A stretch of 64,000 nucleotides of DNA from Allolobophora icterica. Its lineage: Eukaryota > Annelida > Clitellata > Crassiclitellata > Lumbricidae. Location of the stretch: NCBI GenBank assembly GCA_963556255.1, contig OY744614.1, positions 39,864,617-39,928,616 of the forward strand, in the 5' to 3' direction. The translations under genes were made by a program, and so were the position numbers. Position 1 is the stretch's first letter. The number at the start of each line of letters is the position of its first letter. Positions 9,811 to 22,661 of the stretch are shown here, piece after piece. A model generated the notes under the pieces. It saw only the letters and a list, made by a program, of their open reading frames with translations, was not told the DNA's origin and searched no databases.

Positions 9811-11284
9811 GCTTCCTCAATACTAATTAATCAACCCACGAACACATGCAAATAAAAAGACAAATAAAAATAATTAAATGTACATTCCAAGTTTAACAAT
9901 ACATTGCAATATTAGACAAGACACAATTAAAGTCTGGTGGGAAATATATCACGAAAATCAAAGTCCCATTTTCTGAAGCTCCTAGTGGAGTATTTACAGA
10001 AGTTCGCCTACACTCAGCACCAACTACAGCTCATCTTCGAAAACACTAAACACCCGCTAAACAAGCAACTGCTGTATTCGACAATTACAATATGAAAAAA
10101 CACAAAAGCTCACACTGAACTACTTACTCCGACCTCTGTAGAAATCAGTTTGTGCCGTCATTCAAATTAAACATTAGAAATCTCAGCACTGAGATTGACA
10201 AATTTACATCTTACCACGATTGCGAATCCATTCCATGTGCTGCATCAACTCCTTCCTCCGCTTTATGCACAACCTTATAATTTACAACCTAGACCCCATT
10301 ACTTTGTCCAACGTAAGAAAAATTACAGAAATTTTATCACCCGACTCTTATATTGCCTTAAATCCAAACCATAACTAGCTTATTCATTGTTTCTTAGTAG
10401 CACTCTCTGTAACCAGATGCAGTCTTGTCAATCTGTATTAATAAATGAAAAATGCAATACAATCTTGCAAGAGAGCGAGACTAAACTAATAAAGTTTACT
10501 ATACATTAATTTTGTAATATAAAAAGTCATTAAATAATGTCCTCAGCCAACGACCTGCTCCAAACTGTCCAGAAATCAGTGCGTACCATCATTCAAATTA
10601 AAACACTAGAACAACGATGATTACAATCACTCCAAAACGTTGCAGATATTTGATAATTTGCTCCAGACCTTTGATTCAAGAATTTAAACCACCTGAGCAG
10701 ATATGCCATCCACATTTCTATCATCCGCTTCACAAGGACAATAACCTAACTTGCTGACAAACCTTGGAGCATCTCAGTGAAGTGTTTCTTTAAGATGCAA
10801 AATGCAAATCTGCAATCCCATGTAAACCATGTGTTTGATCAAACAGGCATAGCAAACTACCCTCTGATATGAGCTACACAAAAGAAAACTAGTCGTACTG
10901 CAATATTTTTCTAATGGTCTGCCTGTAACAAGTCAAAGTCAACCTCGTTTTTATAGAAATTTTTACATGCTACAGATTGGTCAGAGAGGCATAGACATCG
11001 TTCGAGGGAGTCATAAATTCAGAATCTCACTTCCAGAGGCACCCTTGCAGAAATCGTTCTAAAACACGACAGCACCGACTGCACTTTGCAATCATAATCT
11101 CAAGATTTCTACAGCTCCCCAAAACCCAAACCAGCCATTGAATATCTAATAAACTCATATTACTGAATGATTGAAGAATGGACATATAAAATCAAGCAGT
11201 AGGCTAGGAATGAATAAAACTGTGCACATCCAACAGAAAAAATGCGTAAATTGTCTAATTAGTGACTTGAAAGTAATATTTCAC
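9811..11284. other. No gene recognised
   Basis: AT-rich sequence. A small duplicated stretch (AAATCAGTTTGTGCCGTCAT at 10141 and a variant at 10572) is the only structure noted. Confidence 0.4.
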
Positions 11285-11579
11285 CTGTTTCTCAACCACC
11301 ATAGAAAAGGGTGCCTCTTCATCCGTTTTGTCAGAGGCCGTAAAATGATACTTGCAATTTTCGTGATTACGGCAATACGTATTAACACGTAACCAATCAC
11401 TGTTTATGCCTTTGTTAAAATAAGCAGACCTAGCGTTAATCCAACAGTTTGCATTCTTTTCTTTCAACTTATCTCGGAACAGATTAATCCAATGAGAACA
11501 TAATGTGTTAGGGTGATTGTTGTTTGGTTTAATTCTTTGCCAATCTTCAGAGAGAACATCGATTTTATACACAGACTCC
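11285..11579 (-). CDS. D-module exon (Cys/His domain of unknown family), most divergent copy
   Basis: An open minus-strand segment begins after acceptor GCATTTGCAG and ends before GTGAAATATT. It encodes a ~98-residue domain with a tryptophan-rich start (DWQRIKP, HWINLFRDKLKEKN). A C-x2-H-x2-C pattern follows in WLRVNTYCRNHENCKYHF, and SMVVEKQ ends it. At least three other loci carry homologous exons (16512-18742, 22662-22952, 24628-25333). The frame here is intact. The Cys/His arrangement recalls small zinc-binding domains of transposase-related proteins, but I cannot place it. It may be an exon of a host gene or of a transposon. Confidence 0.5.
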
Positions 11580-11789
11580 CTGCAAATGCTATCTGTATCA
11601 ATCCAATTCATATGCCACCTTTTAAGTGCCTCACAAAAGCACTGCAAACATGACTATCTTAATAGATCTAAACATTTGAACTTTAAGGCTGTTTGGCAAA
11701 CATACAATGCACCATCAAATGTAACAGCACGATTAGGCCTACAATACAATATACTTATACATGGTAAAATGCAACACAATAAGGTATTG

Positions 11790-11838
11790 CACCATGTGTT
11801 TGTGTGTGTGTGTTTGTGTGTGTGTTGGTGTGTGTGTT
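11790..11838. repeat. (GT)n microsatellite
   Basis: A TGTGTGTGTTTGTGTGTG tract directly abuts the start of repeat R1 at about 11840. Confidence 0.8.
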
Positions 11839-11839
11839 A

Positions 11840-12230
11840 GGAACACTCATCACCAGAGTGACGAGAACGAAGCTCTGGCTTCGGGAACGAACAAAGAACG
11901 GAGCTCATCAGCAGTTGTACATCTCTAAGCAGGCATAAAGAAAACAATCATTACATATGCACTGTGTGTGGGAAAAAGGATCCCTTATGGTAATATGAAA
12001 ATAACTAGTAAATATTCATCGATTTAAAAAATTCCAAACCAGACACAGTGTACATATACATTTATACATACAGTATACCGTACACTGCATATGTGTATAT
12101 ACATAAAGGTACAGATCGTCTTACACATCAAGTCATGACACAAAATCAGTCAACATACAAACACCTTATCTTCTCAGCATCAATTCCTTAATTTGCAATC
12201 ATTGCTAATTAATTACCTAAAGATAGTTTC
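11840..12230 (+). repeat. Dispersed repeat R1, 5' portion
   Basis: This runs from GGAACACTCATCACCAGAG through GGAAAAAGGATCCCTTATGG and AAATATTCATCGATTTAAAA to TTGCAATCATTGCTAATTA. It matches 13005-13360 closely and 43240-43570 in reverse. Confidence 0.75.
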
Positions 12231-12232
12231 GA

Positions 12233-12345
12233 GGCCCGTAACTGCTCTGCCTAGGGTCCGTGACTGTTCTGCCTAGGGGCCCGCGACTGCTCTGCCTAGG
12301 GGCCCGTGACTGCTTTGCCTAGGGGACCGGAATTTCTGTCGGCGG
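12233..12345. repeat. GC-rich ~28-bp minisatellite within a repeat
   Basis: About four units of GGGCCCGTGACTGCTCTGCC TAGG type, ending in GGCGGCCCTG. The GC content contrasts sharply with its AT-rich surroundings. Confidence 0.7.
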
Positions 12346-12349
12346 CCCT

Positions 12350-12700
12350 GTATATCTGTATCAATCCAATTCATATGCCACCTTTTAAGTGCCTCACAAA
12401 AGAACTGCAAACATGACTTTCTTAATAGATCTAAACATTTGAACTTTGAGGCTGTTTGGCAAACATACAATGCACAGTTAAATGTAACAGCATGATTACA
12501 ATACAATATACTATACATGGTAAAATGCAACACAATAAGGTAGCCTGTTGCACCAAGTGGTATGATTATACAATACGATACTTACGATTACAATACAATA
12601 TACTATACATGGTAAAATGCAACACAATAAGGTATTGTATTGTCCCCAGAACTGCACTTCTCGAAGTTCATCTTAAAACAGCTCACAAGTGACATTCTGC
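12350..12700. repeat. Partial duplication of the D-module upstream flank
   Basis: Bases 12352-12460 repeat 11590-11710 almost exactly (minus-strand FCEALKRWHMNWIDTD part). Bases near 12482-12535 and 12590-12640 repeat a GGTAAAATGCAACACAATAA motif also present at 11762. This is local copying of the 11.6-kb region without the D domain itself. Confidence 0.65.
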
Positions 12701-12905
12701 TGATGGCAGACAGTTATTAAGTGTTGAAATTTTTTTTAAACTGATGATGAAGTTAGACACCGTCTGGAAAGCTGTGGGTTGAACAGACACCAAGGTCGTA
12801 GTGTATTTCTGTGGTGATTTAACATTTTATTCTTTCCAATCTTTGTTCTGAGATTCAGAAACAAATTTTAAAATAACATTCATAGAATCCATCATGAAGT
12901 AGCTT

Positions 12906-12985
12906 TTGCTTAGGAGAAGAAGAGCAGTCCCTTAAGCTACGGTGAAGCAGCCACCGATCACGGTCAGTGTACTCAATCTTCTGGT
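12906..12985 (-). mobile_element. SINE family 1, 3' fragment
   Basis: This fragment matches only the 3' body of family 1, from the AGGGACTGCTCTTC end to TGAGTACACTGACCGTG, in reverse orientation. The tRNA head is missing. Confidence 0.6.
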
Positions 12986-13004
12986 ATGCTGTATACTATA
13001 CATG

Positions 13005-13590
13005 GTAACACTCATCACCAGATCCAGGTGACGAGAACGAAGCTCTGGATTCAGGAACGAACGAAGAACGGAGCTCATCAGCAGTCGTACATCTCTAAGC
13101 AGACATAAAGAAAACAATCATTACATATGCACTGTGTGTGGGAAAAAGGATCCCTTATGGTTATATGAAAATAACTAGTAAATATTCATCGATTTTAAAA
13201 ATTCCAAACCACTGTACATATACATTTATACATACAGTATACCGTACACTGCATGTGTATATACATAATGGTACAGATCGTCTTACACATCAAGTCATGA
13301 CACAAAATCAGTCAACATACAAACACCTTATCTTCTCAGCATCAATTCCTTAATTACCCACAAGATGCCGCCCTATGACGCAGGTCCGCCTAACATGGTG
13401 CTCTTGAGAAGATCTTACCACCATACTATACATCACATTACATGTAACGCCAAGCATCATTGTAACTAGACGTTACACTAGATGTAACACAATGTACACT
13501 GCAACTAGACATAGCATTAGCTTTGTTGAGTTTTAGGTTAAATGCATTTTAGGGTAACAATTTAAAAAAAAGTGAATCTCAACTTGAGGA
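13005..13590 (+). repeat. Dispersed repeat R1, most complete plus-strand copy
   Basis: It contains both the 5' part (as at 11840) and the 3' part (as at 9590), joined by ACCACCATACTATACATCAC and CGTTACACTAGATGTAACAC. The reverse copy at 42660-43570 has the same order. Confidence 0.75.
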
Positions 13591-14084
13591 AGAAATGACA
13601 CAAGACATGTCCATTGCCCAACTCAAGTAACCGGTCGTTACCTAATTGTGTTTTGCAGTAACACCAGTCCTCAAAGGCATAGGTGGGGGTTGGCAGGTAG
13701 ACGACCGTTTCACCATTTACCTGTATGTAATGTAACACAAATATTTATACAGCACCAAAGCTTGAAGGCTTGTGCATGGAAGGTAGTGAGCTGTTTCTAG
13801 GGAGCTCTGCAATGTCGGCTGTCGTAATTCATTAATTAATTACGTTGTGTCTATCTTTATCAATATATTAAAATAAATGTTAATGAGGCCTATGCCGCTG
13901 GCGTTCGGTGAACGTCTTCCCTTGTTGGTCTTTCGTCACCTGCAAAATTAAATTGCCCCCAATTACCAAAGACCTGAACTGCACTTGGCAGAGTTCATCT
14001 TAAAACAGCTCAAGAGCGACATTCTGCTGATGGCAACCAGTTATTAAGTGCCACTATACAATGACCAACCATCAGTCAATTGTG

Positions 14085-14180
14085 CCGGGTAATTGCGAGT
14101 AAAGGACTTGCTCAAGGTTCTTCTACAGTAACCAGCTTGGGGAGGCTCAACCCCATACTCTCCAAGTAATGGGCTTGCTC
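14085..14180 (-). mobile_element. SINE family 2 fragments
   Basis: GCGAGTAAAGGACTTGCTCA with flanking sequence matches the body of family 2 in reverse. Similar scraps lie at 14938, 15712 and 14239. Confidence 0.45.
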
Positions 14181-14234
14181 CTGCTCATTTGTGTACGACT
14201 CGAGCTTTTCTAGCACTTCCTGAACTTGTTTACC
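14181..14234 (-). pseudogene. E-module exon fragment
   Basis: The minus strand reads KQVQEVLEKLESYTNEQE and then runs into SINE-like sequence, so the second half of the exon is lost. The acceptor side has also decayed. It is the same module as 27782-27867. Confidence 0.5.
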
Positions 14235-14954
14235 TTGCGAGTAAAGGACTTGCTCAGATTACTGACTGATGCTTTTTGAAGACAGCAGAGCATTCAAAAA
14301 TATGTTTCTAATTTAGGAAATCTTCATATTGATTATTTCAAATGCCATCCTATTATGGGATTCTGTCAAAACAACAGCCGTCCTCTATATCCGCCCTTAC
14401 AAGCAGCAATTTGCCACTTGTTAGAGAAAATATTGTTCCCCTGTGATCTTTCAAGAGACTAACAATTCTGCTTTAAAAGGCCTCTTGTGTTGACATGATG
14501 CAATACCAAGTTAGGCATGAAAATGCATACATATATACTTAAATATATACATATATCAAGATGAAACATATGTAATATTAAGGGGCAGTAATCATCCTGA
14601 CCTGCATCTGATCTTTTCGCCAGCTGTTTCTTCAGAAGCTAAATAACATTGGAGAAAACTATCAACTACACATATTACTAAATTATTAAACTAAACTGCG
14701 TTTTATCTTTTAAATAGATTAAATTAAATGTTACCGAGGTGACTTCCAGTTGGTGTACAGAAACTGTCTGGTACTGGTACATCCCCTGCAAAATTAAATT
14801 GCCCCAATTACCAAAGACCTGAACTGCATTTGGCAGAGTTCATCTTAAAACAGCTCACGAGTGACATTCTGCTGATGGCAGACAGTTATTAAGTGCCACT
14901 CTACAATGCCCAAGCATCAATCTGTGCTGGGCAATTGCGAGTAAAGGACTTGCT

Positions 14955-15008
14955 CCTGCTCATTTGTGTACGACTCGAGCTTTACTAGCACTTCCTGAAC
15001 TTGTTTAC
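14955..15008 (-). pseudogene. E-module exon, 3' truncated
   Basis: A good acceptor TTATTGCAG is followed on the minus strand by KQVQEVLVKLESYTNEQE and then SINE-like sequence, so the donor half is missing. The upstream intron (15009-15300) matches 27870-28160 and 32124-32420. Confidence 0.55.
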
Positions 15009-15527
15009 CTGCAATAAATTGTTTTCACAACAGAAATTGCACCATGATAGTTAGCATGTAGTTGTTAACAAGTGTACAATAGAAACTCATTATAACATTC
15101 CGCTTTAGTCACATCAAGAAGAACCACCATACAATCAGGTTGCATAATAACAGAGTCATTTTCTAAGGTATATATTTAATCCACATTCCTGACTATGTTA
15201 TGTTAGAATTTGAGTTATATAATGAAGCAAGTTAAAAGGAAGCTCTGGTTTATTGCAAGATATTAAAAAGCATGAAACTTCATGTTCGTGAAACAGAGTC
15301 AACCAAAAAGCTGTTGTAGTAAAGTAATGTAACACAAATATTTATACAGCACCATAGCTTGATGGCTTGCGCATTAGACATTGGCACTACAGAAGTTACT
15401 AATGAATAAAGGTTGCAAGGTAGTGATCTGTTTCTAGAGAACTCTACAATGTCAGCTGTCATAATTCATTAATTACTGCGTTTTATCTTTTAAATAGATT
15501 AAATTGAATGTTACTTCGGTGACTTAC

Positions 15528-15559
15528 AGTTGGTGTACTGAAACCGCCTGGTACATCTC
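15528..15559 (-). CDS. G-module exon, 32 bp
   Basis: On the minus strand the acceptor ATTTTGCAG and donor GTAAGT flank a 32-nt segment that reads DVPGGFSTPT in the open frame (phase 1 in, phase 0 out). Identical or near-identical exons lie at 24102-24133 and 26362-26393. At 14745-14800 the donor has been lost (GGAAGT). The short size makes coding use unproven. Confidence 0.45.
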
Positions 15560-16274
15560 CTGCAAAATAAAATTGCCCCCAGTTACCAAAGACCTGAACT
15601 GCACTTGGCAGAGTTCATCTTAAAACAGCTCACGAGTGACATTCTGTTGATGGCAGACAGTTATTAAGTGCCACTATACAATACCCAAGCATCAATCTGT
15701 GCTGGGCAATTGCGAGTAAAGGACTTGCTCAGTTTACTGACTGATGCTTTTTGAAGACAGCAGAGCATTCAAAAATCAGTTTGTAATTTAGGAAATCTTC
15801 ATATTGATTAATTATTTCAAATGCCATCATATTATGGGATTCTGTCAAAACAACAGCTGTCCTCTATATCCGCCCTTACAAGCAGCAATTTGCAACTTGT
15901 TAGAGAAAATATTGTTCCCCTGTGATGTTTCAAGAGACTAACAATTCCGCTTATGGCCTCTTGTGTTGATATAATACAATGCCAAGTTAGGCATGAAAAT
16001 GCGTACAGATATACTTAAATATATACATATATCAAGATGAAACATATGTAATATTAAGGGGCAGTAGTCATCCTGACCTGCATCTGATCTTTTTGCCAGC
16101 TGTTTCTTCAGATACTAAATAACATTGGAAAAAAATATCAACTACACATATTACTAAATTATTAAACTAAACTAAATTTTTTATGCATGCACACATGCAA
16201 GTGTGTATTTCTGTAGGCATGTATGTATGTATATATGTATCTTATGTATGTATGTTGGCATGTAATTTATATTT

Positions 16275-16335
16275 GCGGGTCCGCCGAGGGGGGGGGCAGA
16301 GGGGCACATGCCCAGGGGCCCGGGCCGGGCCCACA
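16275..16335. repeat. GC-rich insertion-like stretch
   Basis: GGGTCCGCCGAGGGGGGGGG followed by CCCGGGCCGGGCCC stands out in AT-rich DNA. It resembles the GGCGGCCCTG end near 12345 and may be a DNA-transposon terminus. Confidence 0.4.
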
Positions 16336-16511
16336 ATCAACTTATGAAAAAATATTATAATCAGTTATACAAAGTTTATGATTTATGCCTTTAAAAATAT
16401 ATTATCTGATGCTTAACTACAATCATCAACTACAAAGCTTCTGAATAAAATCATAGTCGTATATATATATACACGCATACATATATACAGCTGGGAAGTA
16501 AACCATTGAAA

Positions 16512-18742
16512 ATGGTTCATTTTCTTTCGGTTTTCTCGCTGCTGTGCATCTGTACCTGCAATCGTCATGCTTACCACATACAGCATTTACCCGCAGCCAT
16601 TTGCTCCGGATTCATTTGTTAAAATACGATGATTTGGTGTTAATACAACATATTTTGTTCTTTTCTTCGAATTTTTCTCTAAAAACATCTATCCAGTGGT
16701 CACGGAGTGTGCGTAGATTGCCACTACTGGGTTTAATTCTCTCCCAGTCCTGTGTTTCAATCTCTATTTCAAATACAGGTTCCCTGAAAATGGTTCATTT
16801 TCTTTCGGTTTTCTCGCTGCTGTGCATCTGTACCTGCAATCGTCATGCTTACCACATACAGCATTTACCCGCAGCCATTTGCTCCGGATTCCTTTGTTAA
16901 AATACGATGATTTGGTGTTAATACAACATATTTTGTTCTTTTCTTCTAATTTTTCTCTAAAAACATCTATCCAGTGGTCACGGAGTGTGCGTAGATTGCC
17001 ACTACTGGGTTTAATTCTCTCCCAGTCCTGTGTTTCAATCTCTATTACAAATACAGGTTCCCTGAAAATGGTTCATTTTCTTTCGGTTTTCTCGCTGCTG
17101 TGCATCTGTACCTGCAATCGTCATGCTTACCACATACAGCATTTACCTGCAGCCATTTGCTCCGGATTCGTTTGTTAAAATACGATGATTTGGTGTTAAT
17201 ACAACATATTTTGTTCTTTTCTTCGAATTTTTCTCTAAAAACATCTATCCAGTGGTCACGGAGTGTGCGTAGATTGCCACTACTGGGTTTAATTCTCTCC
17301 CAGTCCTGTGTGTCAATCTCTATTTCAAATACAGGTTCCCTGAAAATGGTTCATTTTCTTTCGGTTTTCTCGCTGCTGTGCATCTGTACCTGCAATCGTC
17401 ATGCTTACCACATACAGCATTTACCCGCAGCCATTTGCTCCGGATTCCTTTGTTAAAATACGATGATTTGGTGTTAATACAACATATTTTGTTCTTTTCT
17501 TCGAATTTTTCTCTAAAAACATCTATCCAGTGGTCACGGAGTGTGCGTAGATTGCCACTACTGGGTTTAATTCTCTCCCAGTCCTGTGTTTCAATCTCTA
17601 TTACAAATACAGGTTCCCTGAAAATGGTTCATTTTCTTTCGGTTTTCTTGCTGCTGTGCATCTGTACCTGCAATCGTCATGCTTACCACATACAGCATTT
17701 ACCCGCAGCCATTTGCTCCGGATTCGTTTGTTAAAATACGATGATTTGGTGTTAATACAACATATTTTGTTCTTTTCTTCGAATTTTTCTCTAAAAACAT
17801 CTATCCAGTGGTCACGGAGTGTGCGTAGATTGCCACTACTGGGTTTAATTCTCTCCCAGTCCTGTGTGTCAATCTCTATTTCAAATACAGGTTCCCTGAA
17901 AATGGTTCATTTTCTTTCGGTTTTCTCGCTGCTGTGCATCTGTACCTGCAATCGTCATGCTTACCACATACAGCATTTACCCGCAGCCATTTGCTCCGGA
18001 TTCCTTTGTTAAAATACGATGATTTGGTGTTAATACAACATATTTTGTTCTTTTCTTCGAATTTTTCTCTAAAAACATCTATCCAGTGGTCACGGAGTGT
18101 GCGTAGATTGCCACTACTGGGTTTAATTCTCTCCCAGTCCTGTGTTTCAATCTCTATTACAAATACAGGTTCCCTGAAAATGGTTCATTTTCTTTCGGTT
18201 TTCTCGCTGCTGTGCATCTGTACCTGCAATCGTCATGCTTACCACATACAGCATTTACCCGCAGCCATTTGCTCCGGATTCGTTTGTTAAAATACGATGA
18301 TTTGGTGTTAATACAACATATTTTGTTCTTTTCTTCGAATTTTTCTCTAAAAACATCTATCCAGTGGTCACGGAGTGTGCGTAGATTGCCACTACTGGGT
18401 TTAATTCTCTCCCAGTCCTGTGTGTCAATCTCTATTTCAAATACAGGTTCCCTGAAAATGGTTCATTTTCTTTCGGTTTTCTCGCTGCTGTGCATCTGTA
18501 CCTGCGATCGTCATGCTTACCACATACAGCATTTACCCGCAGCCATTTGCTCCGGATTCCTTTGTTAAAATACGATGATTTGGTGTTAATACAACATATT
18601 TTGTTCTTTTCTTCGAATTTTTCTCTAAAAACATCTATCCAGTGGTCACGGAGTGTGCGTAGATTGCCACTACTGGGTTTAATTCTCTCCCAGTCCTGTG
18701 TGTCAATCTCTATTTCAAATACAGGTTCCCTGCAAATGCACA
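16512..18742 (-). repeat. 278-bp tandem array, 8 units, amplified D-module exon
   Basis: Eight units start every 278 bp (landmark positions 16544, 16822, 17100, 17378, 17656, 17934, 18212, 18490). Each unit is the minus-strand D-module exon, with EIDTQDWERIKPSSG, HWIDVFREKFEEKN and WLRVNAVCGKHDD. Only the unit at the right edge retains the original acceptor (CATTTGCAG at 18730). Between units the end of one domain is fused to the start of the next through TTTTCAGGGAACC. Because 278 is not a multiple of 3, the frame shifts and meets TAG at each junction. Units alternate between two sequence types at three sites, giving a 556-bp dimer. Confidence 0.92.
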
Positions 18743-18779
18743 CAAAAATGGCAATGATTACATTCACTTCAGCTACTTA

Positions 18780-20500
18780 AGGCCTACCATAAGCTACAAT
18801 GCACGAAAACAAGACCATTCTCGATATTATACTGATCAAATTTGTTTATAGCCAATTAGATATATCTCAATAACTGCGCACCACACTACTTCACAGACAG
18901 CATTAGGCCGCTATCGGACGACCCTAACAGGTCAGGGCCGTGATCTTCAGAGGCTGCTGATGTCTAAAACTAAAACGGGCGATCAGGCCTTTTGGGTAGC
19001 TGGCCCATCATCCCCCATGTGCCTGGAACATTCTTCCTGCACTGACTCAGGAAGCCAAACGCATTTGTTCCTAAAAAAACAGCTAAAAATGTACTTGTTA
19101 TCTAACTCAACATTTGTGCTGCCAGTCAAAGGTGTAAAGCATCTTAGACGTAGCTTGCTATAGCAACTGTCATAATTACAAAGAGTATTACAAAAAACTC
19201 AGTAATAAAGATCCATGTAGTATTATCCATTGTACAACCCATATTGGCATACTCGTGTCAAAATTATGGAGTAGGCATACTGGGATGTATGTACAAGGAT
19301 ACACCTTTCAAGTAACTCACAAGAGTGTTGCCTGTCATTAAAGAGCAAAATTTCTGTATGAATGATCGACATTTTGGTCCAACTAGACTTCAAAACAACA
19401 CCTTTGACAAGTCTCCCTTGAGGTAGCACTATAGAAATCTCATTTCAATTACTACAAAGCCCAAAAGAAACAACCAGCTTAACTAACATGAACTTTAGCT
19501 TAACTAACACGAACTTTAAATTAATTTAATGTGTAGGGGATCCAAAATAAATTGAAAAAAATTCAATATAAATTTAAAATAAATTCAAAGCAGCTAAACT
19601 AATTTCAAGATACAAGCCTCTGGCCGCATTATATCAGAATCCAAGTTATATTCAAACAAGTTACAAGTCTAAATATATAATAATATAAATAAATGAAAAT
19701 ATAATAAAAGTAAAAACTCAAGCATCCAACACTGGCACCACAGAAGCCATCCATGTAGCTGAAGACCAGATTAGGATACTTGCCAACTGCAGTGATGTTT
19801 ACTTTTCTTCTTTGTCTTCCTTCTTTGCCTGGAAGATAAAAAATACTTCTATGGTGTCATTAAGTCACAAGAAATCAGTTGGTCACATAATGAAACAATA
19901 TCATGAAAGTAGAAAAGCCAAGCATCAGGCATTGGCACCGCAGAAGCCATCCGAATAGATTAAGATTAGATTAGGATACTCAACATGCTTCATCTTCTAG
20001 ACTTTCATTAGCATCTCTTTCCAAAGAAACTTTTCAGCTAGTAATAATGTGAAAAGTGGAAAGTGTGACTGTGCCTGAGAAACCCACACGAAGCAGGACA
20101 AAACAAAAGACACGGCTGTATTTCATGAAATAGGCTACAAATAGTTCGATTTTAATAGATATATTACTAAAAGGTCTCGTCTTAAATTTCCAGCTAAATA
20201 ATGAATTTACCAGAAAAAAACTACGTAATTTACACCGTGAAACTCACAATTTCTCAAAACGTTTCACTGTAAGATGTACATATACTATTCAACAGCAACT
20301 TTTTACCATATTTTATATAAAAAAATGAGTGTTTTTCACCAAAATATTCAGCACTTCAAACCATATCCAATGCAATGTTAAACCAATTTTCAAATTTTGC
20401 CGTCTTTGTGACGTTTATCTCCAGCACGGCCACGGCTTATTAATTAGCTGTAACATTTTTAGGAGAAAAGTAATGCGTCTGTTTTCTTAAAGTAAACATT
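18780..20500. other. No gene; imperfect local duplication
   Basis: AT-rich sequence with no supported exon. AAGCATCCAACACTGGCACC (19719) and a variant at 19919 mark a ~200-bp imperfect duplication. Confidence 0.4.
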
Positions 20501-20519
20501 TAAACCAGTAATATTGGTA

Positions 20520-21070
20520 ATAACAATATTATTATTTACTGTTAAATCATGATAAAGTAGAGTATCAATTATAATAAGAATAAAAGTTGTTGAAATTTTT
20601 AAAAACTGATAATGAAGTAAGACACCTTCTGGAAAGCTGCGAGCTGTACAGATACCAAGGTCTTAGTGTATATCGGTGGCGATTCAACGTTTTTCTTGTT
20701 TCCAATTTTCGTTCTGAGATTTAGAAACAAATTTCAAAATAGTCTTAAAATTCATCATGAAGCAGCTTTTGCTTAGGAGAAGAAGAGCAGTCCCTTAAGC
20801 TACCGTGAAGCAGCCACCGATCACGGTCAGTGTACTCATTATAGCAAAGTTGGCTAGGGGGTGCAGGTGTAGCAAAAATCTTCAACCAAATTTCTGCCCT
20901 GGCTGGGATTTGAACCCCTGACCCCTCGATTGACAGTCCAGCACACTAACCACTACAATATCAAGCACCCGTTTCAAGAAGCATTTTAATTTAGGTTCAT
21001 TTTAAAAAGTTAGAGAATTAGACATTTTCCTGTAAAGGTAAGTTTAAATAACACCTCACAACAATTTGTT
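20520..21070. repeat. Diverged copy of the triplicated block (SINE-bearing part)
   Basis: Sequence flanking the SINE at 20769 matches 23040-23530 and 25430-25920, with more differences than those two show to each other. It is an older copy of the same block. A shorter piece is at 12720-12985. Confidence 0.65.
20769..20970 (-). mobile_element. SINE family 1, near full length
   Basis: The reverse strand has a box B GGGGTTCAAATCCCAGCC, a box A-like TAGTGGTTAGTGTGCTGG, and the family body ending at AGGGACTGCTCTTC. Confidence 0.8.
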
Positions 21071-22661
21071 TACTTTATATGTTGTGTAATGAAAAACCAC
21101 AAATTTGGTCCTAAAACTCCACATCATGCAGGAACAGTTGAGCCAATTTTCTTTCCAAATCTTTCTGCACTAATGCTAGTCAGGTCGGGCATCATCTCCC
21201 TTCACATAATCTGTAACCTACCAGCCAGAGATTTCCTTATTTAGCTATGCCTCACTTCAGCCTGAACGGACACCATCTTTTTCTTGGAAATTTTTGCGAG
21301 GCACAACCATCATGGGCGTTTTTTCCGTATCACCCTACATCCATCTGGAACAGGTTATAAGTTATATGACAAGAGCTTTTGGTGCCTTTATTTGGTCAGT
21401 TATAAACAATTTTGGTCAGGCAGAGGTTTAAATAAGCTACACAGGAATGTTCAGGGCTTCAGATGACAGGAGTCTGTGTAAACAGTGACATAATATTAAC
21501 ATACATACAACTGGACTATAACCATGTAGATATATTCACTCACCTTGGTCATTCATGGCAAGAGCACCCCGAAAGTCCTTTACAGTGTCAAGGTGCAAAT
21601 GTGTGAGCACATTCAAAAACAAAATACATGTATATATTTACCCAAAACATAAATATATCTTAAAAGAAAGCTCAACAAGAGATGCCTTTTATATCATGTA
21701 ACAAGTTATCGAAATTTACACAACTGCAATCTGAACCCAAACCATCACATGTTACTTATAGTAATGCCAGCACCACGTTTATTGAAGTCCCCTATATTAA
21801 TATAATTCTTAATTTTATTATTAATCAGCAACTAATGTAACACCACTGTCCAGCACACAAAGCACCTAAAGAGGGGCACCACATGGTGGTTATGCCCACT
21901 GTGAATCTTAACCTAAGGAAGAAATGATACAAGACATGCCCAACTCATGTAACCGGTCGTTCCCAAATTGTGTTCAGCAGTAACACCAGTCATCAAAGGC
22001 ATAGGCGGGGGTCAAGCCCTTAGCCAGCAACCCTTCCACCCATCCTTTGACCAGGTGAAAATTATTTTTAATGGGCATAAATTGTGCACGATTCTCCTCC
22101 AGCACCATCCAGTTTCTTCTCTGAGCCACTACCGGCGTTCAGATGACATTTCTGTAAGGAGCAGAGGTTGACACTAGTCCTGAACTGCACTTGGCAGAGT
22201 TCATCTTAAAACAGCTGACGAGTGACATTCTGCTGATGGCAGACAGTTATTAAGTGCCGCTATACAATGACCAGGTATCTAACAATTCTGCTTCAGGCCT
22301 CTTGTGTTGATATAATGCAATGCCAAGTTAGGCATGAAAATGCATACATATATACTTAAATATATACATATATCAAGATGAAACATATGTAATATTAAGA
22401 TGCTTCCCAAGCCTCTGGGGCAGTAATCATCCTGACCTGCATCTGATCTTTTCGCCAACTGAACACTATTCTATTCGATTGGTACTGTACTAATGCAGAA
22501 AGAAAAACAGACTTACAAACCAACCATTTAATATCTATTAAACTCATATGACTCAAGAATGGACATACAATCAAACAGTAAGAATGAATAAAACTGTGCA
22601 CATCCAAAAGAACAAAAAATGCGTAAGATGTCTAATTAGTGACTTGAAAGTAATATTTCAC

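Noticed and set aside
16512..18742. Regular repeats suggesting a CRISPR array
   Set aside because: The units are contiguous 278-bp tandem repeats with no spacers, in a eukaryotic genome.
16544..18780. Eight plus-strand 118-codon frames beginning MHLYLQSSCLP
   Set aside because: They are the antisense of the D-module exon and overlap each other across the 278-bp repeat boundaries. The minus strand carries the splice sites and the homology to other copies.
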